From Chlorobium sp. (lineage in GTDB: Bacteria > Bacteroidota > Chlorobiia > Chlorobiales > Chlorobiaceae): a DNA stretch of 19,575 nucleotides. Location: positions 1 through 19,575 of the forward strand of contig JANQMO010000069.1 in the NCBI GenBank assembly GCA_028280025.1, written 5' to 3'. Below are positions 7,377-13,486 of this stretch, piece after piece; the first letter of the stretch is position 1; the number at the start of each line of letters is the position of its first letter. The notes below the pieces were generated by a model. That model ran no database searches and had not been told where the DNA came from. It saw nothing but the letters and a program-made list of their open reading frames with translations. Both the position numbers and the translations under genes were made by a program.

Positions 7377-7629
7377 ACCTTTTTTGATGCTCTCAGCGTA
7401 TACATAGAAGGAGTGAGAGGAAACCCGATACCATTAATGATCGATGTGCTGCTCAACGCTTTTTACAGCGCATTGAGGAACACAACCCTCATGCGGACAG
7501 GGGATGTTCGTCCCCTCGCTTGGCGAGTTCAGCCTTGTCGATACACGTCAGGTGCCGGAATTGATCGAGGCGGGATACCGTGACGCTTTTCCAGAGCTCG
7601 ATCGTTTAAAACAGGATTGGAGCACTTGA
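7377..7629 (+). pseudogene. Frameshifted 3' remnant, possibly patatin-like phospholipase
   Basis: One frame reads from 7377 through IPLMIDVLLNAFYSALRNTT to ...GDV near 7508. The sense then continues in another frame as FVPSLGEFSLVDTRQVPELI and so on to a stop at 7627-7629 (about 42 codons from 7504). Joined, the two halves resemble the C-terminal end of patatin-like proteins (an acidic 'DV.F.P..GEFS..D....LI.AGY' ending). The upstream part with the catalytic GXSXG is absent, and a stop (7374-7376) closes the first frame. So this is a gene tail broken by at least one frameshift. The family assignment is from pattern memory and uncertain; that it is a decayed coding stretch is more secure. Confidence 0.4.
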
Positions 7630-7654
7630 CCATTGTCATTCTTTTCTGTAAAAT
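7626..7654 (+). promoter_or_regulatory. Sigma70-type promoter for the outer-membrane protein gene
   Basis: TTGACC at 7626-7631, a 17-base spacer, then TAAAAT at 7649-7654. This is one mismatch per hexamer from consensus with ideal spacing. Transcription would begin near 7661, about 54 bases before the start codon. The -35 box overlaps the stop of the upstream gene remnant. It is the strongest promoter match I see in the window, fitting an abundant envelope protein. Confidence 0.7.
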
Positions 7655-7714
7655 TACCGTCGAGAACATACACGTATGTTCCGGATGTTTATGTCAACAA
7701 AACGGAGAACAATT

Positions 7715-8344
7715 ATGAAAAAATTTATCGCAGCATGCGCAGCCTTGCTGGTTTTCTGCGCGAGTGCCCCCCTTGCCCAGGCGGCAACCCCTTATGCAGG
7801 TCTTTCCGCTGGGGTGTCTATTCTGACTAATTCGGATGTTGATAAGCCCGGAGGGACTGTTGAGGATGGTATCGAATATGATACCGGATACGGGCTTAAC
7901 GGTGCAGTGGGGCTCGACGGCGGGATGTACCGTGTAGAGGGTGCTGTCGGTTACCAGGTCAACGGTGTTAAGACTGTTGAAGGAGATCCTGAAACCGATG
8001 TCGATGTATCGGCGCTGACGTTCATGGCCAACGGCTACGTCGATATTCCTATGAACGGCGCTGGTGTCGAACCGTATCTCATGGCCGGTATCGGTGTGGC
8101 CAGCGTTTCATTCAATGACGACAATGAAGGCATTGACGATAGCGATACGGTGCTTGCCTATCAGTTCGGCGGCGGGCTGGCATTCGATGCAACTCCCAAC
8201 GTCACTGTAGATATCGGGTACCGCTACTTCCTGACCGGTGATGTTACGTTTGATGATGTTGATTATGATGGAGTGGATGGATCAGATGTGGATGTTTCCG
8301 TTTCAGGCCACAACATCATGGCTGGCGTACGGGTAGGGCTGTAA
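7715..8344 (+). CDS. Outer-membrane beta-barrel protein (OmpA/porin-like, 8-stranded)
   Basis: A 209-residue secreted protein. The start at 7715 is preferred over an in-frame ATG at 7676: it has GGAG at 7704-7707 and gives a textbook signal peptide (Lys-Lys, then a hydrophobic core, cleavage after AQA at about residue 24). The mature part begins ATPYAGLSAGVSIL and alternates short beta strands with Asp/Gly-rich turns, as in small OmpA-transmembrane-like or OMP_b-brl barrels. Recurrent motifs such as GYGLNGAVGLDGG, VEPYLMAGIGVASV and DIGYRYFLTGDV mark the strands, and the last strand is HNIMAGVRVGL. Many acidic loop residues could bind cations. It has its own promoter and terminator, so it is a single-gene unit. 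Specific function is unknown. Confidence 0.85.
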   Translation: MKKFIAACAALLVFCASAPLAQAATPYAGLSAGVSILTNSDVDKPGGTVEDGIEYDTGYGLNGAVGLDGGMYRVEGAVGYQVNGVKTVEGDPETDVDVSALTFMANGYVDIPMNGAGVEPYLMAGIGVASVSFNDDNEGIDDSDTVLAYQFGGGLAFDATPNVTVDIGYRYFLTGDVTFDDVDYDGVDGSDVDVSVSGHNIMAGVRVGL

Positions 8345-8370
8345 GTGATAACCATTCAAAATCGTTACTG

Positions 8371-8399
8371 ACGGCAGCGGATTCCGCTGCCGTTTTTTT
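8371..8399 (+). terminator. Rho-independent terminator
   Basis: A perfect 10-base-pair GC-rich hairpin, ACGGCAGCGG (8371-8380) and CCGCTGCCGT (8384-8393), with a three-base loop, is followed directly by a run of seven T. It lies 27 bases after the stop of the outer-membrane protein gene and insulates it from the CARDB gene. Confidence 0.9.
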
Positions 8400-8575
8400 C
8401 CTGATGGATTAGGTTTTATTCGGCAGCGAACTGTAAATTGCCAATTGTATCAACAACGTTTTCCCCCTCGCTCAATTCCTTTCATGCGCATGTGAACTGT
8501 CTGATCGTTGCTGTTCCGAAAGGCTCGATGAGGGGACGTTTTATTCCGGACACTTATAACAAGATGGAGCAAGTC

Positions 8576-10390
8576 ATGAAACGATGGTATTCTTACGTGA
8601 TGCTGCTGCTCGTCGGGATGGTAACTGCGGTTGGCGTGCCGTGTTCCGATGCTCTCGCAGAGCAGACTGTCCGGCAGCTGCCTTCCGGACAGCAGAAGGT
8701 GATGTTCAAAAATCCCCAGTTTGCACTCCCGGACCTGATTGTCGACAGGATCTGGCTGAACAAAAAGTGCCAGGTCGTCGTGCGTGTCAAGAATCTCGGG
8801 CCGGGTAAGGTGCCGAGTGATGTGTGGAGCGTGCATACGCCGAAAAGTGCGGGTGTTTATCTCTGGAAAGACGGCCAGAAATGGGGCGGAGCGACGATCT
8901 GGAAGTTCGATCCTGCAAAATCGCTGCAGTCACCGGGTGGAACGGCGGTCTACACCAGTAACCTGAAGGTATCGGGCACGGCGACGATCGCGGCAAGCGT
9001 GGACATCTGGAACGAGGTAAAGGAAAAGAACGAGGGCAACAACAAGAGAGCGAAGACCTTGACGTGCAAGACGATCACCGGTGTTGTTCCCGGTACGGTT
9101 GTCGGTCCCGGAGCGGTTGTGCCGCAGAAGCTGTTGCCGGACCTGATTGTTGACAGGATCTGGCTGAACAAGGAGTGCCAGGTGGTGGTTCGGGTTAAGA
9201 ACCTGGGTCCGGGTAAAGTGCCGAATGATGTTTGGAGCGTGCATACGCCGAAAAGCGCAGGCGTCTATCTCTGGAAGGACGGCCAGCAGTGGGGCGGAGG
9301 GACGATCTGGAAGTTCGATCCGGCAAAATCGCTGCAGTCCCCCAGTGGAACGGCGGTCTACACCAGTAACCTGAAGGTATCGGGTACGTCGAAGATCACG
9401 GCCAGTGTCGATATCTGGAACAAGGTGAAGGAAAAGAACGAAGGCAACAACAAGAGGACAAAGTCGCTGACGTGCAAGACGATCGCCGGTGTTGTTCCCG
9501 GTACGCTTCAGCCTGCCGGAGACCTTGCCGTGTCGATTACCGGATGTCCGGCAACCGCGTCCCCGGGCCAGGAGCTTGGCGCGTCCTTCACCGTGAAGGG
9601 CAGGAGCAACTTTTCAGGCCCTGTCCAGAATGTCGCTGTCGACCTGGTGCTGAAAAAGAATCCAACTTATCCGTCACCGGCCCCGTACGCGGTCTATTCC
9701 CCTAACTATTCCGACGGTGTTTTGCTGAAAGGGGGCAGGGAGCATATCGATTTTGCCGGTCCCGGATGGAAGCCGGTGAAGCTGAACGGTACGAACAAGA
9801 TTCCTGCCGACACTCCTCCGGGGGTCTATTATCTTGCCGCAGTCATCGATGCGGGAAACAAGGTTGCCGAGTCAAACGAAAAGAACAATGCCGCGTTCTG
9901 TAAAATCAAGGTTAAAGATGCAGGTCCTGTAGCTCTTGCGGAAGACTGCGTTTCGTTCAATCCCCAGACGGCCCAGGTAAAGAAAATTAACGGGCGCTGG
10001 AAGATTGTTGACGGCAGCCACTGGGTGTTGGATTTCGAGAGCAAAAAAGCCGAGGCTGAGAAAGCCCTGCAAATTATCCGCCATTACGGGATGAACCGTT
10101 CCTGTTACGTTGGCAGGCCGGATCCTTCGTTTACCTACCTGCTTGTTTCAGGCAGCGCGCCTGCGGGAAGTTTTGCCGGGGAGGACTGTGTTGCTTTCAA
10201 TCCCGCGACGATCGAAGTGAAGAAGATCAATGGTCGCTGGAAGATCGTTGACGGCAGCCACTGGATGTTCGACTTCGGAAGCAAGAAAGCTGAGGCTGAC
10301 AAGGCATATGCAATAATTAAAAAGTACGGGTTCCGCTACTCATGTTTTGTTGGCCGCCCTGACGCGAGTTTCAGCTATCTGCGAAAGTAA
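8576..10390 (+). CDS. Secreted CARDB-repeat protein with two C-terminal GRWKIVDGSHW modules
   Basis: A 604-residue exported protein. The ATG at 8576 is chosen because GGAG (8566-8569) lies six bases upstream and a signal peptide follows (MKRW, hydrophobic core, ALA cleavage near residue 30); the in-frame ATG at 8438 would add an implausible leader. Two nearly identical CARDB-like beta-sandwich domains start at ~residues 51 and 187 (PDLIVDRIWLN... to ...NEGNNKR). A third, diverged CARDB domain spans ~316-440 (DLAVSITGCP...ESNEKNN). Two ~70-residue modules follow at 456 and 536, each with EDCV.FNP, GRWKIVDGSHW, a helix KKAEA.KA..II..YG and C(Y/F)VGRPD. CARDB domains usually mediate adhesion or protein contacts at the surface. 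No membrane anchor or sorting signal is visible. No operon partner is obvious. Confidence 0.85.
   Translation: MKRWYSYVMLLLVGMVTAVGVPCSDALAEQTVRQLPSGQQKVMFKNPQFALPDLIVDRIWLNKKCQVVVRVKNLGPGKVPSDVWSVHTPKSAGVYLWKDGQKWGGATIWKFDPAKSLQSPGGTAVYTSNLKVSGTATIAASVDIWNEVKEKNEGNNKRAKTLTCKTITGVVPGTVVGPGAVVPQKLLPDLIVDRIWLNKECQVVVRVKNLGPGKVPNDVWSVHTPKSAGVYLWKDGQQWGGGTIWKFDPAKSLQSPSGTAVYTSNLKVSGTSKITASVDIWNKVKEKNEGNNKRTKSLTCKTIAGVVPGTLQPAGDLAVSITGCPATASPGQELGASFTVKGRSNFSGPVQNVAVDLVLKKNPTYPSPAPYAVYSPNYSDGVLLKGGREHIDFAGPGWKPVKLNGTNKIPADTPPGVYYLAAVIDAGNKVAESNEKNNAAFCKIKVKDAGPVALAEDCVSFNPQTAQVKKINGRWKIVDGSHWVLDFESKKAEAEKALQIIRHYGMNRSCYVGRPDPSFTYLLVSGSAPAGSFAGEDCVAFNPATIEVKKINGRWKIVDGSHWMFDFGSKKAEADKAYAIIKKYGFRYSCFVGRPDASFSYLRK
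8727..9508 (+). repeat. Tandem duplication inside the CARDB gene (408-base period)
   Basis: About 370 bases at 8727-9100 are repeated at 9135-9508, offset by 408 bases (136 codons). By eye the encoded copies differ at about 12 of 124 residues, so the duplication is recent or kept similar by gene conversion. The linker between copies is Val/Pro/Gly-rich. Confidence 0.85.
9941..10380 (+). repeat. C-terminal module repeated twice (240-base period)
   Basis: The module starting at 9941 recurs at 10181, exactly 240 bases (80 codons) later, with strong conservation around GRWKIVDGSHW and the VGRPD ending. It is more diverged than the CARDB pair upstream, so it is an older duplication. Confidence 0.8.
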
Positions 10391-10403
10391 GACCACTCTT
10401 TGA

Positions 10404-10439
10404 GCAGCCTGCTGCGTCCTCTTGCAAGCGGCGGGCTGC
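10404..10439 (+). terminator. Strong hairpin between CARDB and YbaK genes, no T-run
   Basis: A 12-base-pair inverted repeat (10404-10415 with 10428-10439, two G-U pairs) encloses a 12-base loop. It sits 14 bases after the CARDB stop and 28 bases before the deacylase start. No T-tract follows, so it may be an mRNA-stabilising or factor-assisted terminator element rather than an intrinsic terminator. Confidence 0.45.
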
Positions 10440-10467
10440 ATCTCATGACATTGAAAAGGGAGGATGT

Positions 10468-10929
10468 ATGCCCATTCAGAAAATCAGGGAGTTTCTTGAC
10501 AGTCACCACATCAGGTACTTCATCATCAGTCACTCGCCTGCCTACACGGCACAGGAAATAGCCGCTTCCGCACACGTTCCCGGAAAGGAGCTTGCCAAAA
10601 CCGTCATGGTGACGATCGATGGTAAACTGGCTATGGCGGTTCTTCCTGCCTCACAAAAACTTGATTTCGGCAAGTTCAGGGAGGCAATCGGCACAAAGAA
10701 TATCGACCTGGCGGCAGAAGGGGATTTTGCCGACATGTTTCCCGGTTGCGAGGTTGGTGCTATGCCCCCTTTCGGCAACTTGTACGGCATGAATACCTAT
10801 GTTGCCGAAAAGCTTGCCGAAGACGACGAGATAGTTTTCAACGCCGGAAATCACAAGGAACTCCTCCGTCTTTCCTACGCTGATTTCGAGCGCCTCGTCG
10901 AGCCGGAGGTGGTCAGGATGTCTGTCTGA
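10468..10929 (+). CDS. YbaK/EbsC-type aminoacyl-tRNA deacylase
   Basis: A 153-residue single-domain protein of the YbaK/ProX editing superfamily, which hydrolyses mischarged aminoacyl-tRNAs (for example Cys-tRNAPro or Ala-tRNAPro) in trans. The family signatures are visible: an N-terminal helix then YFIISHSPAYTAQEIA, the lysine-bearing GKELAKTVMVTIDGK, VLPASQKLDF, and GAMPPFGNLYGM followed by the F.AG.H strand and a final helix. The candidate catalytic lysine in the ELAKTV segment is intact and length is normal. A ribosome binding site (GGAGG at 10459-10463) precedes the ATG closely. The amino-acid specificity cannot be read from sequence. Confidence 0.88.
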   Translation: MPIQKIREFLDSHHIRYFIISHSPAYTAQEIAASAHVPGKELAKTVMVTIDGKLAMAVLPASQKLDFGKFREAIGTKNIDLAAEGDFADMFPGCEVGAMPPFGNLYGMNTYVAEKLAEDDEIVFNAGNHKELLRLSYADFERLVEPEVVRMSV

Positions 10930-11068
10930 AGAAAGTTTTGCTGCTGCCGCCAAGGTATGTGGTTTTCTGCGGCAGAACGCAAGGCTTTTTGGTGCCTATA
11001 TGTTACATTGTCCGGCGATAGATTCAGGCCGTATCGGCCGGATAATTTTATGATGTTCCAGTCAGGAT
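10930..11068. other. Spacer between YbaK and glycosyltransferase genes
   Basis: Holds a 7-base inverted repeat (CTGCCGC 10944-10950 with GCGGCAG 10969-10975, 18-base loop), which is a weak terminator candidate. I see no convincing promoter for the glycosyltransferase gene. Confidence 0.3.
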
Positions 11069-12241
11069 ATGAAAGTAGCGATCTACTCCGCGACCTACGT
11101 AAAGGACAAGGATGGCGTCGCAAGGACGATATACCGGCTTGTATCCTCGTTTCTTGACGCAGGTCATGAGGTTGTTGTCTGGTCGCCGGACGTTTCGGGG
11201 ACTGATGGACGAAAGGAAAAAATCGTTGCTCTGCCATCTGTCCCGATCCCGCTTTACCCTGATTACCGGTTGGGTTTTTTTTCAGTGTCCTCGCAGAAAG
11301 AACTTGACGCATTCTGTCCCGATATCCTCTATATTTCCACTCCGGACCTTATCGGCGGAAGGTTTCTGAAGTACGCTGAGAAACAAGGTCTGCCGGTTGT
11401 CAGCGCGTATCATACGGATTTTCCTTCCTACTTGGACTACTACCGGCTGGGTTTTGCCGAAGGTTTTGTCTGGAGCCATCTTCGCAGGTTTTACAGTGCT
11501 TGTGACGTGCTTTTTGTGCCCACCCGGGAAATGAAATCAAGGCTCGAAGAAAAAGGCATCAACCGGATCGATATCTGGGGCCGCGGGATCGAAAGGGATT
11601 TGTTCAATCCCGATAGACGCTCCCATGAGCTTCGTGACTCATGGGGAGCGAAGGGAAAAACGGTGATTTCCTATGCTGGAAGGTTTGTCTGGTATAAGGA
11701 TATCCGCGTTGTGATGGAAGTCTACAAAAGGTTTCAGAAAAGCGATCTTTCTAAAGAGGTATTGTTTGTCATGATCGGTTCCGGCCCTGAGGAGGACACC
11801 CTGAGAAAGGAAATGCCTGATGCTGTTTTTCCCGGTTATCTTGTCGGAACCGCTCTTCCGGAAGCATACGCAAGCAGCGATATTTTTCTCTTCCCGTCCA
11901 CGACCGAATCTTTCGGAAACGTTGTGCTTGAGGGGCTTTCTTCCGGCCTTCCGGGGGTCGTATCAAATATCGGGGGGTGCCAGGAGCACATCAAGCGTTC
12001 CGATGGCGGTTTTATCGCAGAAGCGGGAAACCATGAACAGTTCTTCACCTGCTGTGAACGGCTGATCCGTGATCCTGAGCTCTACAAGGAAAAACGGCAA
12101 AACGGTCTCGCGTTTGCCGAAACGATGTCCTGGTCAGCCATCAACGGAAAAATGATCGACCGGTGCCGAGAACTGGTCGAGGGGAGGAAAGATAGTGGGC
12201 AGTCTTCAGTATCCAGTAAGCAGTCAGGGAGAAAGCAGTAG
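11069..12241 (+). CDS. GT4-family glycosyltransferase
   Basis: A 390-residue GT-B fold enzyme resembling alpha-mannosyl/diacylglycerol glycosyltransferases of the MgtA/SqdX type. It would act at the inner membrane face, moving a sugar from a nucleotide donor to a lipid or glycan acceptor. The N-terminal acceptor domain has MKVAIYSATYVKDKDGVART with the glycine-poor loop usual in this subgroup, and SAYHTDFPSYLDYY. The C-terminal donor domain has SYAGRFVWYKDI, MIGSGPEED, and the EX7E motif Glu280...Glu288 in TESFGNVVLEG. All are intact. The last ~19 residues (GRKDSGQSSVSSKQSGRKQ) are low-complexity and encoded by the heptamer array that begins at 12194, so the natural C-terminus was probably replaced or extended. 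Acceptor unknown; glycolipid synthesis is a guess. Confidence 0.9.
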   Translation: MKVAIYSATYVKDKDGVARTIYRLVSSFLDAGHEVVVWSPDVSGTDGRKEKIVALPSVPIPLYPDYRLGFFSVSSQKELDAFCPDILYISTPDLIGGRFLKYAEKQGLPVVSAYHTDFPSYLDYYRLGFAEGFVWSHLRRFYSACDVLFVPTREMKSRLEEKGINRIDIWGRGIERDLFNPDRRSHELRDSWGAKGKTVISYAGRFVWYKDIRVVMEVYKRFQKSDLSKEVLFVMIGSGPEEDTLRKEMPDAVFPGYLVGTALPEAYASSDIFLFPSTTESFGNVVLEGLSSGLPGVVSNIGGCQEHIKRSDGGFIAEAGNHEQFFTCCERLIRDPELYKEKRQNGLAFAETMSWSAINGKMIDRCRELVEGRKDSGQSSVSSKQSGRKQ

Positions 12242-12306
12242 GCAGTCCCCAGTTGGCAGTCAGGGGAACACAGTTCACAGTTCACAGTTCTCAGTTTACA
12301 GTCCGC
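12194..12306 (+). repeat. Heptamer array AGTNNNN (plus orientation), overlapping a gene end
   Basis: About 16 units of seven bases, 14 starting with AGT and many ending in C (AGTGGGC, AGTCTTC, AGTATCC, AGTAAGC, AGTAGGC, AGTTCAC twice, and others). Phase is kept except for one extra base near 12229-12236. It encodes the last ~16 residues and the stop of the glycosyltransferase and continues past it. Units are more diverse than in the other two arrays. Confidence 0.8.
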
Positions 12307-12393
12307 AGTAGAATGTCAACAAATTGTGGTAAAAGGCAAAGGGGTTCAGGTCTTTTTTATTTGCATAAGCAATAGCCAAAACTATATTTTCTT

Positions 12394-12440
12394 ACTGCCC
12401 ACTGCCCACTGCCCACTGCCCACTGCCCACTGCCTACTGG
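12394..12440 (-). repeat. Heptamer array ACTGCCC (inverse orientation), holds the stop of the M14 gene
   Basis: Five perfect ACTGCCC units (12394-12428), then ACTGCCT and ACTGG. On the minus strand this is AGTGGGC-type, identical to the first unit of the array at 12194. The stop codon of the convergent hydrolase (12434-12436) lies in the ACTGCCT/ACTGG junction. With the inverse array 90 bases away it could form an RNA stem between the two convergent genes. Confidence 0.85.
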
Positions 12441-13486
12441 TTTTCCAGCGGATACGGTTCCATGATGTAGCCGAAACAGTCCTGGTGGATGATCGTTTCG
12501 TTTTTGGTGAACATCGATGGGGTCATGGTCTTCCGCGTGGTTATTGCATTATCGTCAAAGCTGAAATATTCCGTTGTGACGTCCCTGTCTTTGTTGTCTG
12601 TAACCTTGAGGTTATTGATGTTTCCGGCTGATTCTCCCAGTTTCGTTCCTGCGGGAACCGTTGTGAAATTGAGTTTTTCCAGATCATCCCTGAAGCAGAG
12701 GTCCACCTGACCCGGACAGGAGCCGAACCCGAGCTGTGACCTATAGGGAACGGTTATCCTGCCTATGGTATGGAAAACGTCATTGTGCCTGTTTGTGGGA
12801 GGGCTGAACAGCTCTTCCTGAGGCAGCGTCAGGCATTGTTCAAGGTAGTTGCAGGCATGGCAAAATCCTCCGGAATCTCCGGAAAAACCGCATTCGAGCG
12901 TGACCGATGGGCAGTGGCGTGAAAGCGCCATCGAAATGACTTCATGCGGTTCAGTAAAATAGACAATGGTTTTGCTGAACCGGCGGGCAAGGTTCACAAA
13001 GGCGTCGTCGGTTCTGTTGATGCAGGCATAGTGAGGATTCTTGCCTGTATTGTTATGGATGTCTACCGCGGCAAATGGTTTCCGCCTGGATACCTGGCGG
13101 AGGACTTCCTCTGCGAGAAGGTGTTCCGGCTGGTTGCCGTTGTTCCATATCCTGTTGTAGTCAGGTTCGTCGGTCTGCCTGCGAACGCCCAGCATTGCTG
13201 CGTTTATATTGCCCACGAAAAGGAGGATTTCCCTTGGTGAACGCTTCTTGAGGAGGTCGAATTTTCTGATGATCTCCTGCATGGCAAGGAAGCCTGTGGT
13301 TTCGTTGCCGTGCAGAAGGACCGAAATGAACAGGGGGGGGGATATTCTCCCGGGTATCTCTATCAGCGAGGGTCCCGGAAGGACCGAACCAAGCTCTTTA
13401 ACAGGAACGGTACTGAGACGTTCAGGGATCGAGTTGAACAGATGAAGCTCCGGGGGGGGTGTTTTTCTGCTGTTCAGGTTGTCCAT
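12434..13486 (-). CDS. M14-type zinc hydrolase, succinylglutamate desuccinylase/aspartoacylase family
   Basis: A 350-residue enzyme of the AstE/AspA branch of zinc carboxypeptidases, which cleaves an amide or peptide bond at an acidic N-acyl or C-terminal residue. The zinc ligands are visible: His59 and Glu62 in LHGNETTG and His144 in DIHNNTG. The substrate-carboxylate-binding pair is DYNRIW (Asn111, Arg112), and the general base Glu198 is in TLECG. The last ~100 residues form the beta-rich C-terminal domain. The start at 13486 overlaps the end of the amidoligase-like gene by 13 bases, so the two form an operon. Two long G runs on the plus strand (8 at 13452-13459, 9 at 13333-13341) lie in the coding sequence. 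The stop codon sits in a heptamer repeat. Exact substrate unknown; the neighbour suggests a gamma-glutamyl-like or related amide. Confidence 0.87.
   Translation of the reverse strand: MDNLNSRKTPPPELHLFNSIPERLSTVPVKELGSVLPGPSLIEIPGRISPPLFISVLLHGNETTGFLAMQEIIRKFDLLKKRSPREILLFVGNINAAMLGVRRQTDEPDYNRIWNNGNQPEHLLAEEVLRQVSRRKPFAAVDIHNNTGKNPHYACINRTDDAFVNLARRFSKTIVYFTEPHEVISMALSRHCPSVTLECGFSGDSGGFCHACNYLEQCLTLPQEELFSPPTNRHNDVFHTIGRITVPYRSQLGFGSCPGQVDLCFRDDLEKLNFTTVPAGTKLGESAGNINNLKVTDNKDRDVTTEYFSFDDNAITTRKTMTPSMFTKNETIIHQDCFGYIMEPYPLENQ

Noticed and set aside
7676..7714. Upstream in-frame ATG for the outer-membrane protein
   Set aside because: It would put 13 residues before a perfect signal peptide and lacks a ribosome site, whereas GGAG lies correctly before 7715.
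12394..12440. CRISPR array
   Set aside because: Units are seven bases long and contiguous with no spacers, and no cas genes are present.
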